DNA of 64,000 bases from Sporolactobacillus pectinivorans (GCF_002802965.1 NZ_NXGA01000001.1:3817343-3881342), one strand, 5' to 3'. Shown: positions 18,735-27,711, counted from the first letter of the stretch. A program made the numbers and translations. Notes: a model not told the origin generated them from the sequence alone.

Positions 18735-19110
18735 AGCGTTCACTCCTCACGGCGGTAATCGCTCCGCCGACATTTTCTTTTTTCAATTTCACAGGTTTTC
18801 CCGCATAGGTCACTTTAGGGCGGAGCAGGTAGGACAATACGGATTTGAGAAAACCATAGGGCTTTTTTCCATCAAAGGTCTTCTGTGACATGAACCACGT
18901 GAAGCCAACCGGAAGACCCACATATTTCAGCAGGACGCCTTGGATGAGGGAGAGGGGTGGCAGGTTGGCAAATAAGATCACGAACAGCAGCGAGCAGACA
19001 AACCACGCCATCTGTGTGAAGGTAACCGGAAAGGGCAGTTGGAAATCGTTAATGGCATAGATCACCTTTTCCACGTTCCAGATACTGGTATAACTTCTGA
19101 TTTTTTTCAC
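18703..19110 (-). CDS. tcpE: Conjugation protein TcpE (Tn916 Orf17 / ConD-like)
   Basis: The 135-residue protein has two adjacent membrane helices (about 31-68) and the TcpE family pattern IRSYTSIWNVEKVIYAIND near the N-terminus and DGKKPYGFLKSVLSYLL later. It starts at GTG 19,110 behind AAGGA and overlaps the VirB4 gene, so the two are likely coupled. It helps localise the conjugation machinery at the membrane. Confidence 0.88.
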   Translation of the reverse strand: MKKIRSYTSIWNVEKVIYAINDFQLPFPVTFTQMAWFVCSLLFVILFANLPPLSLIQGVLLKYVGLPVGFTWFMSQKTFDGKKPYGFLKSVLSYLLRPKVTYAGKPVKLKKENVGGAITAVRSERYGVPDQVHRK

Positions 19111-19151
19111 CTGTCATCGGTCCTTTCTGTTTAAATTTCCAAGTGAAAAAG

Positions 19152-19181
19152 CAACCTGTACTACAATAGATGTACGGGTTG
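19152..19181 (-). terminator. Terminator after ardA
   Basis: The minus strand shows CAACC-C-GTAC / GTAC-A-GGTTG, a 10-bp stem with one mismatch, then CTTTTT. It lies 22 bases past the ardA stop and before tcpE, so ardA may have its own transcript. Confidence 0.6.
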
Positions 19182-19202
19182 ATTGTTTAAGAGACTTTTT
19201 AG

Positions 19203-19703
19203 TTAACTGACGTATTCAAAAACACCGTGTGGAGTGACCAGAAAATTTCCTTCAATCTCCAAATCACGCCCGTAGGCTTCATAATCGATATAACTCTGTA
19301 AATGAGAGGGAACTTCACCAAGCGTGCCGGATTCTTCCAACAGGTAACGAGCCACATCTGCCATATCATCACAGTCGGGATAACAGATGATGTCATCCTT
19401 ATGCTCGACCATTTCTTCAAAGCTGCCAAAGAAAGTGTTCTGGACTTCCCGCATCTCTTCCTCAATTGGCGTTCCTTCCAAATCATCCGCCAGAGCACAC
19501 AAACGGTTGATTTCCTCAATGGGCGTGTACTCATCAATGTCAAAGGGCAATTCGTAATCGTGGATGGCATATTCTTCATACGCGTTATTAAGTCCGATAC
19601 GCTCCTTGACGTCCTCAAAGTCTACGGGCGGAGTGAACCACGCACCAACTAATTCGCCCTCGTTGTATTTACCTAGATTAGCGATATAGACTTTCATTTC
19701 CAT
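19203..19703 (-). CDS. ardA: Antirestriction protein ArdA (Tn916 Orf18)
   Basis: The 166-residue very acidic protein is a DNA mimic that inhibits type I restriction enzymes, protecting the ICE on entry into a new host. It shows the family N-terminus VYIANLGKYNEGELVGAWFTPP and the central IHDYELPF. It lies inside the transfer module in the Tn916 position, flanked on both sides by terminator hairpins. Confidence 0.95.
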   Translation of the reverse strand: MEMKVYIANLGKYNEGELVGAWFTPPVDFEDVKERIGLNNAYEEYAIHDYELPFDIDEYTPIEEINRLCALADDLEGTPIEEEMREVQNTFFGSFEEMVEHKDDIICYPDCDDMADVARYLLEESGTLGEVPSHLQSYIDYEAYGRDLEIEGNFLVTPHGVFEYVS

Positions 19704-19735
19704 GGATCAATCACTTCCTTTTTCTAAAAATAGAT

Positions 19736-19768
19736 ACAAAAAAAGCAGTGGATTTTTAAATCAACTGC
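19736..19768 (-). terminator. Terminator upstream of ardA
   Basis: On the minus strand GCAGT-T-GATTT / AATC-C-ACTGC forms a hairpin followed by seven T. It lies between tcpD and ardA and probably ends or attenuates the relaxase-tcpD transcript. Confidence 0.65.
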
Positions 19769-19840
19769 GCAATGGCTACCCATTTATTTAGATAAAAGAG
19801 CATTTCCCTGTCGCACTACCGTTTGACGTACCGGTTTTTT

Positions 19841-19871
19841 GGCCTGCATAAGAAAAGCCCTTATACAGGCC
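19841..19871. repeat. Inverted repeat between ardA and tcpD
   Basis: GGCCTG-C-ATAAG / CTTAT-A-CAGGCC forms an 11-bp stem with one mismatch. It is flanked by T on the left and A on the right, so it lacks a minus-strand U-tract. It is too structured for chance and could belong to a single-strand replication origin of the ICE; this is a guess. Confidence 0.5.
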
Positions 19872-19890
19872 AAAAGAACAGGTGTTAATG

Positions 19891-20112
19891 TTACGCACCC
19901 ACGACTCTGTTAAACAGATTCAGCAGGACATCTTTAACCCCTGCCGCATTGAAGACCAGGCCCACAGCAATCAGCGCAATCACTAGAAAGCCAATAAGCT
20001 TGGAAAATTCCCGTTTAAAACCGAGGTAAAGCCCAATGACCACAATCGCCATCAAGACGAGAGACTGAGCATTATTTAAAAACCAGGTGTATAAGTTCCG
20101 TCCAAAATTCAT
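19891..20112 (-). CDS. tcpD: Conjugation membrane protein TcpD (Tn916 Orf19-like)
   Basis: The 73-residue protein has two hydrophobic helices (about 16-33 and 40-58). Start ATG 20,112 (MNFGRNLYTW) is preferred because GGAG lies 9 bases upstream; the longer frame adds 18 hydrophilic residues without a ribosome site. Size and position between relaxase and ArdA match TcpD. Confidence 0.75.
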   Translation of the reverse strand: MNFGRNLYTWFLNNAQSLVLMAIVVIGLYLGFKREFSKLIGFLVIALIAVGLVFNAAGVKDVLLNLFNRVVGA

Positions 20113-20176
20113 GAGCGCTTTCTCCTTTAATTCATCCAATTTGTGATTAAAATTTCGTTGATGCATTGTTTAAAGA

Positions 20177-21379
20177 TCATTTTTGCCGATGATGATTCGT
20201 GACCATCTGTTCGGCAGCATCGGCCTGCTGCTGGACTATTTTTTCGTGGCGTTTCGTGAGCTTGGCATGTCGGATCATGTCATCAATAACCGTGGTATCT
20301 TTGATCTGATCAAGCCAAAGCGCCACTTTTAACGTCGGGGCTACCTGTCGTTGTAACCAGCCTAAGGTCCGGTCAAAAGAATACGGCTCCGGTTGCGTGG
20401 TTAATTTCAATTTCTCCCGGTTTTTCCCGATAAACCAGGCCCAGTTTTCGTTCATTTTCCATGTGCTGCGTCGCTTATTTTCCACTTTGTCCACAAAACG
20501 TAGGTAACGGTTGATGATGGAAAAAGCCGTACGCTCCGCATCGTGGTAAGCCATCAGGTCAAAGATGGCGTGATCGGCACGTTCGTTTTTCAGGCGGATT
20601 TCAAATCGGTTTTTGACTTCGGCTTCCTCGATAGGGATGTCACTCTTTACAAACTGCTCGTAGTCCTTTTCATAAAGGCAGAAATAGATTTCACTTTTCA
20701 GGGAACCGATATAGAGCGTGTGCCCCATCGCTTCCTTTTCCTCTCGGCGGATGAGCTCGCCGCTGCGATAACTCTTAAAACTGCGAAACACGGAGATGCA
20801 TTCCTCATTTCGACACTTCTCCGTCAGCAGTGGGATATCCAGGATGCCTGCCTTGTCATCGATCGCTAAGTCTAACCGTTTGAATACGCCTCCCTCGCCG
20901 ATGGTATCCATGAAAAAATCGTTCCAGCCTCGATGTTGAGCTAAAAGAAACCCCTCAAACTGACGACAGCCCCGTCCTTTCAGTTCCAGCAGCACACCTT
21001 TCTGTTCATCGGGAGAGACCATCACGAAAATGTCTCCTAAAGCGTAGTGTTCCATGTAGGAATAGAAACCGTAGTCTTCATGGAGCATGTAGTCTATCTT
21101 CAGAAGTAGAATGTCTTCGATGACATGCTTCACATCCGTGGTTGGGAATCGTATCCGCACATAGTCAAACAGCATCTCAAGCGGTGCATCGGGATTGAGC
21201 CGTTCAAGTGCTTTCAGCAATGCTGTCTTGATGTCAGCCGACGGGAAAGCTCGACCGTTTTCAATGTCGTTTAGATACTGCCGGGTAATACCGGCGGCGA
21301 CCGCCAGACGATTTTGTGAAAGGCCGAAGGAAAGCCGCTTTTCTTTAAATTGGTGCACCCATAAGCCAATTCCGCTCAA
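20177..21379 (-). CDS. Relaxase / rolling-circle initiator (MobT family, Tn916 Orf20-like)
   Basis: The 400-residue protein should nick oriT and start rolling-circle transfer of the ICE. An N-terminal XRE helix-turn-helix (RLSFGLSQNRLAVAAGITRQYLNDIENG) precedes a Rep_trans-type replication initiation domain with LDLAIDD, FYLYEKDYE-like and NRFEIRLKNERA motifs. It lies immediately downstream of oriT, as in Tn916. Confidence 0.93.
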   Translation of the reverse strand: MSGIGLWVHQFKEKRLSFGLSQNRLAVAAGITRQYLNDIENGRAFPSADIKTALLKALERLNPDAPLEMLFDYVRIRFPTTDVKHVIEDILLLKIDYMLHEDYGFYSYMEHYALGDIFVMVSPDEQKGVLLELKGRGCRQFEGFLLAQHRGWNDFFMDTIGEGGVFKRLDLAIDDKAGILDIPLLTEKCRNEECISVFRSFKSYRSGELIRREEKEAMGHTLYIGSLKSEIYFCLYEKDYEQFVKSDIPIEEAEVKNRFEIRLKNERADHAIFDLMAYHDAERTAFSIINRYLRFVDKVENKRRSTWKMNENWAWFIGKNREKLKLTTQPEPYSFDRTLGWLQRQVAPTLKVALWLDQIKDTTVIDDMIRHAKLTKRHEKIVQQQADAAEQMVTNHHRQK

Positions 21380-21399
21380 TGGTCACCCTCCAATCAAAA

Positions 21400-21438
21400 A
21401 GAGGATGTCAACTGAAAGGGCTATAGTTGACATCCTCT
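21400..21438. repeat. Perfect 14-bp inverted repeat between relaxase gene and oriT
   Basis: AGAGGATGTCAACT and AGTTGACATCCTCT enclose an 11-base loop 20 bases upstream of the relaxase start. It lacks a T-run. It may be a relaxase or helicase-processivity site or a regulatory stem-loop in the leader of the relaxase mRNA. Confidence 0.6.
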
Positions 21439-21506
21439 AAAATTCTTGAAACCTCTATGGAATAGGGTGTTTCCTGGATTTTGAAACTGTTTTTTATTGT
21501 ATTTGT

Positions 21507-21530
21507 GCCCCCCTGTTAGATACGGGGGGC
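21507..21530 (-). other. oriT: Origin of transfer (oriT) core, Tn916-like
   Basis: On the minus strand the inverted repeat GCCCCCC-GTATCTAACA-GGGGGGC lies between coupling-protein and relaxase genes. It matches, from memory, the Tn916 oriT core (CCCCCC-GTATCTAACA-GGGGGG) and resembles the ICEBs1 one. The relaxase should nick in the loop side of this repeat. Confidence 0.85.
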
Positions 21531-21535
21531 TAATC

Positions 21536-21561
21536 GCTGGTGTGGCTCACGCCACACCAGC
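21536..21561. repeat. 11-bp hairpin adjoining oriT
   Basis: GCTGGTGTGGC-TCAC-GCCACACCAGC is a perfect stem with a 4-base loop lying 5 bases from the oriT repeat and 6 bases from the coupling-protein stop. With the oriT repeat and the 14-bp repeat it makes three hairpins in 160 bases. Confidence 0.6.
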
Positions 21562-21567
21562 AGCAGG

Positions 21568-22968
21568 CTAGTCCGTCCCTACGGCTTTCGCTTCGCACGC
21601 CGCCGGTCCGTCCGGCCTGCTGCTGACCAGTTTTCCGATTTTTGTAATAAAATCGTATCCTTTAGGCACTAAAGGGGTATAAAATTCTGAGATGACACTT
21701 CTGCCGGTATCGACATAACCGCGTCCCTTGATAGGTTTCAGAAAAAAATCCTTTTCCACCTCATTAAACATCATGTTGTAGCCCATCTCTGACATTCGTC
21801 CTAGTGCCACACGAAAATTGAATTGATCTCTAATCCCATCGCCTAAAAATTTAGCATCCGGACGCTGGCAGGCCAAAATCAGGAAGTACCCAGCCTGTCG
21901 TCCAAGCATGACGATCTGCTTTAGCTTACTTAAAACCTTAGTACTTTCTTTTCCAATCATCTCCATAAACGCCACGTATTCATCAAAGAAGAGAAAGTGG
22001 GGAGGCAAGCCCAGATAGGCATAGTTTTCTCCCGTTTTGTAGCCATCCATCTGTTTCATGGCTTCACTGCGCGCCATCATTTCGTCATAAAATTGATTCA
22101 GGCAGGTCATCATGTCTTCTTTCCGATAGTAGACGTTGGGCATGACTTCCGAAAGATCGGCAAGGTCTGCATTCTTCGGGTCGAGGATGTAAAGTCTGGC
22201 GTCGGTGCGCGCCAATGCCTCGATGAGCGAGAAGATGAAGTATGTCTTTCCTCCGCCTGTGCCTCCGGCAATGAGCATATGAGGTAACTTATCATACTCC
22301 CAATAAACAGACTTCATCAGCTTTAATCGACCGTCTTTAGCAGTGACTTCCTCAATGGAAATGCGATTAGCAATCGTATCATAGAGTAGAGTATAGGCGA
22401 CATAGGAATCTTTGAGTTCTTTGTCCACCAGTTCACAGTACAAACCACTTTCCAGTTTCTTCTCTAAGTGTAGGAGCTGATCCTGATATTTACCCAACGT
22501 AATTTCTACGTGGATGTAAATCAGCCCATCTTTGATCCGGTAATACATCTTTGGGAAATGAGTGATTTTCTCCTTTGTCCTGCCGGATGGCCAGTCTTTG
22601 AAGAGTCCGTCATGTTGCACCTGTTCGGATTCATACCATTTATTTTCTAGAATCATTTTGGCTAGCTTTTGGCGGTGCACGAGCTGTTTCACACGATCAC
22701 GATTAAAATGGTAAAAAAGGCAGGTTGCGAGTAAGCTCACTCCTACGGCAGTACTTACACTGAACACGAGATAGGGCGTGATAGCAAACTGCAAGCTGCC
22801 GTCATGTAAAAATCGTACTTTCTGCCAGTCCGTTAGTATGAGTCGCTTTCCATGGAAGGCCAGCAATACGAGTAGGAAAACGAGAACAAGCGAGGTAGTA
22901 GCAAATCGAAAAACAAGGTGTTGATCACCTGCTCGAATCCGTTTTCCTTTATACACGAAATGTTTCAT
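21568..22968 (-). CDS. tcpA: FtsK/SpoIIIE-type coupling protein TcpA (Tn916 Orf21)
   Basis: The 466-residue DNA pump brings the relaxase-bound strand to the channel. Two N-terminal transmembrane helices (about 25-42 and 60-85) are followed by an FtsK ATPase domain with Walker A GGTGGGKT (about residue 235), Walker B FLFFDEYVAFM and ILACQRPDAKFL. It is the start of the processing region, 30 bases after a DUF961 gene. Confidence 0.93.
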   Translation of the reverse strand: MKHFVYKGKRIRAGDQHLVFRFATTSLVLVFLLVLLAFHGKRLILTDWQKVRFLHDGSLQFAITPYLVFSVSTAVGVSLLATCLFYHFNRDRVKQLVHRQKLAKMILENKWYESEQVQHDGLFKDWPSGRTKEKITHFPKMYYRIKDGLIYIHVEITLGKYQDQLLHLEKKLESGLYCELVDKELKDSYVAYTLLYDTIANRISIEEVTAKDGRLKLMKSVYWEYDKLPHMLIAGGTGGGKTYFIFSLIEALARTDARLYILDPKNADLADLSEVMPNVYYRKEDMMTCLNQFYDEMMARSEAMKQMDGYKTGENYAYLGLPPHFLFFDEYVAFMEMIGKESTKVLSKLKQIVMLGRQAGYFLILACQRPDAKFLGDGIRDQFNFRVALGRMSEMGYNMMFNEVEKDFFLKPIKGRGYVDTGRSVISEFYTPLVPKGYDFITKIGKLVSSRPDGPAACEAKAVGTD

Positions 22969-22998
22969 AAATGATCCTTTCCAGAAAATAAAAATGAA

Positions 22999-23367
22999 TT
23001 ATTTCCCTTTTGTTTGTGGCTGCGATTGAGCGACGGCTTGTTTCTTTTTCAACACAATATCCTCGGCCTTGATGTACCAGTCCACATCTGCACCTCGGAA
23101 AGTAGCGGTTGCCACTGTATTTGCCACCGGGTTGATCAGTTCCACTTCAGCATTATAATCAAATTCTTTTAATGGGACCGTAGCTGGGATACTAACTTGG
23201 ATCATCCGTCCCTGTCCACGAGATTTCAGGTCATAAGTCCGTTCTTTAATTTCATCACTAACCGTCCCGTCCTCATTATTCACGCGCACCTCACGGCGGA
23301 GTGCGGAGAATTTCAATGCGCCAAATGTCTTTTCCTTATCAATCACAATACCTTCAGCTAATCTCAT
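22999..23367 (-). CDS. YdcP / Tn916 Orf22 family protein (DUF961)
   Basis: The 122-residue beta-rich protein of the DUF961 family is conserved at the head of Tn916 and ICEBs1 transfer operons. AAGGAGGG precedes the ATG. Homologues in ICEBs1 (HelP-type) act as helicase processivity factors, so a replication role is likely. It is paralogous to the next gene upstream. Confidence 0.85.
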   Translation of the reverse strand: MRLAEGIVIDKEKTFGALKFSALRREVRVNNEDGTVSDEIKERTYDLKSRGQGRMIQVSIPATVPLKEFDYNAEVELINPVANTVATATFRGADVDWYIKAEDIVLKKKQAVAQSQPQTKGK

Positions 23368-23379
23368 TTTTTGCCCTCC

Positions 23380-23694
23380 TTATGCTTTCACCATATCGTC
23401 TGCGTGCAGAATATAATTTGTAAAACCACGAGCACCAATTTTATAACCCTCAGCGGTAATGCGAGGATTAATCAGTTTCACTTTGTCTTCGACTTCAAAA
23501 TGCTTTTCGCCCGCTTCCGGTGCCAGCACCAAGACGATATCATCCGCTCTCTGGATGTCAGAATACAAATTATAGCTGCGGGAAAGGATCATCGTACGGC
23601 CATTTACTCTGCGCTGTTCCACATTGCCTTCTCCAGCATATTCGAGGTTTCCAAATGTCTTTTCCACGTTTGGAATAATGTGTTTCAGTTCCAT
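23380..23694 (-). CDS. Tn916 Orf23 family protein (DUF961)
   Basis: The 104-residue DUF961 protein (HIIPNVEKTFGNLEYAG at the start) is the first gene of the transfer operon and lies 12 bases before its paralogue. Two adjacent DUF961 genes are the normal Tn916 layout. The ICE end should lie in the 410 bases between its start and guaA. Confidence 0.85.
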   Translation of the reverse strand: MELKHIIPNVEKTFGNLEYAGEGNVEQRRVNGRTMILSRSYNLYSDIQRADDIVLVLAPEAGEKHFEVEDKVKLINPRITAEGYKIGARGFTNYILHADDMVKA

Positions 23695-24104
23695 AAATCA
23701 TTTTCCTTTCTGTAAATTATTTTGTTTTGATTAATAAGCTGATTCAAACTTAAAGTTTGTCGGGAAAAGAGCGGGACGCTTTGGTTAAACCACATCCCTT
23801 CCAACGCCAAAAACTTGAAATAAAAATGCTGAAATGATTTCTCATCTCAGCACAGGATTGATTAAAATTTGTAGCACAGTAAGGGTACCTTTCGAAACAG
23901 AATGACTTGGCGGAAAATAAGACAAAAAAAGAAGGCATATTCTTCTAAATATACCTTCCGAATCTTGAACTAACACGGTTCTCTGACTTCAATCCTTGGC
24001 GGAATTTTGGCGGAGATCCTTATCAATTTAAGTGTTTTTATCCATTTTACCTTTGCCAAAAATGCTGTTAAATCAACGTTTCGACACCAAACGAGGTATC
24101 TACT
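23695..24104. other. ICE / guaA junction region
   Basis: About 410 bases lie without a gene between the first transfer gene and the guaA stop. It should hold the transfer-operon promoter and one attachment site at the guaA 3' end. I could not define the core repeat because the other att site is not in the window, and I found no convincing promoter. Confidence 0.4.
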
Positions 24105-25646
24105 TTATTCCCACTCTATCGTTGCCGGTGGCTTGGATGTGATGTCGTACACAATCCGGTTAACATGCTCCACCTCGTTGACGATTCGGGTTGAGATTTT
24201 TTCAAGGACTTCCCATGGAATCCTCGCCCAGTCAGAGGTCATGCCGTCGATCGAGGTGACGGCTCGGATGGCGACGCAGTTGTCGTAAGTCCGTCCGTCA
24301 CCCATGACACCGACACTTTGAATGTTCGGCAGGACGGTGAAGTACTGCCAGATGTCACGGTCGAGGCCGGCATTCTTGATTTCTTCGCGGAGGATCGCGT
24401 CGGATTCGCGGACGATTGCCAGTTTATCTTCCGTGATCGCGCCGAGCACGCGGATGCCGAGGCCCGGCCCCGGGAACGGCTGGCGCCAGACGATATCGTC
24501 CGGAAGGCCGAGCTCGGTGCCGAGCTTGCGCACTTCGTCCTTGAACAGTGTGTTCAGCGGTTCGATCAGCTTGAACGTCATGTCTTCAGGAAGCCCGCCG
24601 ACATTGTGGTGCGACTTGATTGTCTGCGAAGAACCGCCCGCGCCGCTTTCCACAACGTCTGTATAAAGCGTTCCCTGTACGAGGTAGGAGATATCATCCA
24701 GTTTGCTGGCTTCTTCTTCAAAAACATAGATGAACTCGTTGCCGATAATCTTGCGCTTTTTTTCCGGATCATTGACATCTGTCAGTTTGTCCAAAAAACG
24801 TTTCTTCGCATCGACGAAAATAAAATTCATGTGGAACCGGTTCTGGAAGGTTTCGACTACGCCTTCCGCTTCACCCTTCCGAAGCAGACCGTGATCGACA
24901 AACACGCAGGTCAGCTGGTCGCCGATTGCTTTGTGAACCAAAGCGGCTGCGACTGACGAATCCACCCCGCCGCTTAGTGCGCAAAGTACTTTTTTGTCAC
25001 CGACTGTTTCCCTGATCTTTTCAACCTGCTGATCGATAAAGTGAACCATCGACCAATCATTTTCCGCTTTGCAGATTGAAAAAACAAAATTTTTCAACAG
25101 ATCATTACCATACTTTGTGTGGCGCACTTCCGGGTGGAACTGAACGCCATACAGTTTTTTCGCATCGTGGCTCATCGCCGCTACAGGACAGGATTCACTC
25201 TTTGCCTCAACCTTGAATCCGGCAGGTGGTGCTTTGACCAGATCACCGTGACTCATCCAGACTGTCTGTTCCGCCGGCTGTCCAGCAAACAATGTGCTGT
25301 CCGTATCCGCGGAGATTTCCGCTTTTCCATATTCGCGGTGAGAAGCGCGTTCTACATCAGCTCCAAAATGCATGCTCATCAGCTGCATGCCATAGCAGAT
25401 GCCAAGAATCGGAATACCCAATTCAAAGATCGCCGGATCGCACTTCGGCGCACCATCGTCATAAACACTACTAGGACCGCCGGAAAAAATGATGCCTGTC
25501 GGCTGCTTTTCCTTAATCTGTTCCGCTGTCAATGTGTTAGGCAGCAACTCGCTGTATACACCCAGATCACGAATTCTTCTTGCGATCAGCTGATTATACT
25601 GACTGCCAAGATCCACCACAATAATACAATTCTTAGGTTGTCCCAT
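24105..25646 (-). CDS. guaA: GMP synthase (glutamine-hydrolysing)
   Basis: The 513-residue enzyme aminates XMP to GMP. The glutaminase domain has GICYGMQL (nucleophile Cys) and FHPEVRHT. The ATP pyrophosphatase domain has the P-loop LSGGVDSS, and the C-terminal dimer domain ends [10 protein letters not shown]. Start MGQPKN (25,646) is preferred; a GTG four codons upstream also exists. The 3' end is the likely ICE insertion site and the ICE has left the coding end intact. Confidence 0.97.
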   Translation of the reverse strand: MGQPKNCIIVVDLGSQYNQLIARRIRDLGVYSELLPNTLTAEQIKEKQPTGIIFSGGPSSVYDDGAPKCDPAIFELGIPILGICYGMQLMSMHFGADVERASHREYGKAEISADTDSTLFAGQPAEQTVWMSHGDLVKAPPAGFKVEAKSESCPVAAMSHDAKKLYGVQFHPEVRHTKYGNDLLKNFVFSICKAENDWSMVHFIDQQVEKIRETVGDKKVLCALSGGVDSSVAAALVHKAIGDQLTCVFVDHGLLRKGEAEGVVETFQNRFHMNFIFVDAKKRFLDKLTDVNDPEKKRKIIGNEFIYVFEEEASKLDDISYLVQGTLYTDVVESGAGGSSQTIKSHHNVGGLPEDMTFKLIEPLNTLFKDEVRKLGTELGLPDDIVWRQPFPGPGLGIRVLGAITEDKLAIVRESDAILREEIKNAGLDRDIWQYFTVLPNIQSVGVMGDGRTYDNCVAIRAVTSIDGMTSDWARIPWEVLEKISTRIVNEVEHVNRIVYDITSKPPATIEWE

Positions 25647-25706
25647 TCCCACGCGCACCCCGCAATCTTTTTTTCCGTGACCCAGTTTCTCATCTTCATA
25701 TTAAAT

Positions 25707-25733
25707 CGGGACGCGCCTTCCAAAGGCATCCCG
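25707..25733 (-). terminator. Hairpin before guaA
   Basis: CGGGA-TGCC-...-GGCG-CG-TCCCG followed by ATTTAAT on the minus strand lies between the permease gene and guaA. It may terminate the permease transcript or attenuate guaA. No purine riboswitch was recognised. Confidence 0.45.
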
Positions 25734-25808
25734 CTTGTATCCTCTAAAAAAACTTTTTTTCAGTGCTACTTTCCTATTTTATCAATCTGCCTGAACTTCA
25801 TCAACCCG

Positions 25809-27089
25809 TCACAGTAAATACCTCAGGTAGACGTATATTGTTGCAATCACAATCGACAACAACATCACCGGCAGGCCGATTTTCATAAAACGGATGAATG
25901 TGATCGGATACCCTTCTTTTCCAGCAAGCCCGGCAACAACGAGATTGGCACTGGCCCCGATCAGCAGGCCATTCCCGCCAAGACAGGCGCCGAGTGACAG
26001 ACTCCACCACAAGGGTTCCAGATTGTTCATCCCCATTTCACCCATGTCCTTGATCAGCGGGATCATGGTCGCAACGAATGGAATATTATCCACAAAAGAT
26101 GAAGCAAGGGCGCTCATCCACAGAATGAGAAAAGTGGTGGGCACGGGTCGGCCACCGGTCAGCTCCAGCGCAGCCGCCGCGAGTCGGGTAATCACGCCCG
26201 TCTCCACGAGTCCACCCACAAGAACAAACAGGCCGGCAAAGAACCAGATCGTGCTCCATTCCACATCTGAAAGCGCCCGATCCAGATAATGATCACCAGT
26301 TAGCAGCAGGAGGAGGAAGGCACCGGCAAGCGCAACAGTAGCCGTCTCTACCCCAAGCGCCTGATGAAAGAAAAAGCCGGAAACCGTCAGCAATAAAACA
26401 GTCAGCGATTTTACAAGCAGCACCGGATTGGTAATTTCATCCCTAGGATCCAGATCAGCGAGCCTGTTCCGCATTTCTGCACTGCCCCGAAGTGATTTCC
26501 TGTAATAAAAACTCAGAAGCAGAAGTGTGGCCACTGAAATAATCAGGATTACAGGAGTCAGATTTGTTATGAAATCCGTAAAACTCAGGCTTCTGACACT
26601 GCTTCCGATCATGATATTCGGCGGATCCCCGATCATCGTTGCAGTACCGCCGATGTTGGCCATAAAAATTTCCGACATTAGGAAAGGGACTGGTGAAATA
26701 TCAAGCTGTCTTGAGACACTGAAGGTTACCGGCACCACCAGCAGCACCGTGGTTACATTATCCAGAAAAGCAGAGCCAAAGGCAGCGATCAGCGAAAAGA
26801 CAATGAGCAGAGCAAGCGGATGTCCGTTAACGCTTTTCGCAGCCTGTATGGAGACAAATTTGAACAAACCGGTTTGAGCAGTGATCGAAACAATAATCAT
26901 CATGCCGATCAACAGCCCAAGCGTATTAAAATCGATATAACGAAGCGCGGCCGCCTGATTCATCACCCCGAAAAAAATCAGCGTCAGGGCACCGGCCATC
27001 GCAATGATGGTCCGGTGTATTTTTTCGGAAATAATGAATCCGTATGTAATCATAAATATAGCAATGGCGATGAGTGCCTCTTTATCCAT
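25809..27089 (-). CDS. ArsB/NhaD-type ion permease
   Basis: The 426-residue integral membrane protein of the ion-transporter superfamily (PF03600-like) has about 11-12 membrane spans. It carries the duplicated family signatures FLDNVTTVLLVVPVT / FMANIGGTATMIGDPPN and SFVDNIPFVATMIPL / LGGNGLLIGASANLV. The substrate (Na+/H+, arsenite, or a carboxylate) cannot be told from sequence. A small unknown gene lies 40 bases upstream. Confidence 0.85.
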   Translation of the reverse strand: MDKEALIAIAIFMITYGFIISEKIHRTIIAMAGALTLIFFGVMNQAAALRYIDFNTLGLLIGMMIIVSITAQTGLFKFVSIQAAKSVNGHPLALLIVFSLIAAFGSAFLDNVTTVLLVVPVTFSVSRQLDISPVPFLMSEIFMANIGGTATMIGDPPNIMIGSSVRSLSFTDFITNLTPVILIISVATLLLLSFYYRKSLRGSAEMRNRLADLDPRDEITNPVLLVKSLTVLLLTVSGFFFHQALGVETATVALAGAFLLLLLTGDHYLDRALSDVEWSTIWFFAGLFVLVGGLVETGVITRLAAAALELTGGRPVPTTFLILWMSALASSFVDNIPFVATMIPLIKDMGEMGMNNLEPLWWSLSLGACLGGNGLLIGASANLVVAGLAGKEGYPITFIRFMKIGLPVMLLSIVIATIYVYLRYLL

Positions 27090-27129
27090 AACTGCATGCC
27101 TCTCCTTAGATCAGTTCTACTAGCTGGTA

Positions 27130-27423
27130 TCAACATTCTTCATCTTCCCAGGCTACAGCCTTGATCAAATGAAGCTGAAAAAGGTGAACGATAAACGCTG
27201 TATAGGCGCTTCGCTGTACAATGACCTGGTACTCACGGTTTTTGAGCGAATAAAAAAGAATATCTGTGTACACTTTATCGCTCTCAAAAAAATGCCGGAT
27301 TTCGTGAAGGCGGTGTTCCGCCTCCCCGGTCTTCGCGGTAATCAAGAATTCTGCATCATTTCCGTTTCTCTGTTCTTTTACCGCGATTAAGGTTTCATCA
27401 ACTTGATAGCTCAAACTTTCCAT
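27130..27423 (-). CDS. Unknown small protein upstream of the permease
   Basis: The 97-residue soluble protein, not recognised, has an acidic end (AWEDEEC). ATG 27,423 follows AGGATG. It contains a compact alpha/beta pattern without a signal peptide. The gene is 40 bases upstream of the permease in the same orientation and probably shares its transcript. Confidence 0.55.
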   Translation of the reverse strand: MESLSYQVDETLIAVKEQRNGNDAEFLITAKTGEAEHRLHEIRHFFESDKVYTDILFYSLKNREYQVIVQRSAYTAFIVHLFQLHLIKAVAWEDEEC

Positions 27424-27449
27424 CAGCCACACATCCTGAATCTATTTTT

Positions 27450-27704
27450 TTATTCCGGTGATTTCGCAGCGGCGACTAAATCAGCATCGCCAAAAGCAAC
27501 TAGGATCAGCAGGGTGTAAAATACTTCTTTCAGCAAGTGCGCGCCGATTCCGACAGAGGTCAGAATCAGCGCCGCCTCTTCCACCATGCCCGCTGAAGAC
27601 TTCCAGTTATATCCGGTCAGTCAGGCATCGGCGAACTCAGTCAAGATTGTTATCGCTGTCATGATCACAATACATCCAAAACGTCCTTTCTTTAGCTCAA
27701 TCAA
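27450..27704 (-). pseudogene. Possible small membrane-protein relic with an in-frame TGA
   Basis: One reading frame spans 84 codons plus stop, broken only by a TGA at codon 28. The pieces read KKGRFGCIVIMTAITILTEF and then VEEAALILTSVGIGAHLLKE..., two hydrophobic helices with a loop. If TGA were Trp the loop would read ADAWLTGYNW. No good ribosome site is seen. It may be a decayed gene; the family is not recognised. Confidence 0.3.
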
Positions 27705-27711
27705 AGCAAAA

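Larger units (their letters stand above)
1..24104. mobile_element. Tn916-type integrative conjugative element with copper/envelope cargo (partial, left end outside window)
   Basis: A full Tn916/ICEBs1-type transfer module (about 12,084-23,694, all minus strand) contains a sequence matching the remembered Tn916 oriT core. It ends about 400 bases from the guaA 3' end, a known island insertion site. Copper and envelope genes lie on the other side. No integrase, excisionase or ICE regulator is visible, so the second end is presumably left of base 1. Exact att sites were not found. That the psp and lit genes belong to the element is inferred from contiguity. Confidence 0.55.

Noticed and set aside
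25659..25806. Purine riboswitch upstream of guaA
   Set aside because: Only one hairpin is visible; the conserved three-way junction bases of the guanine aptamer were not found.
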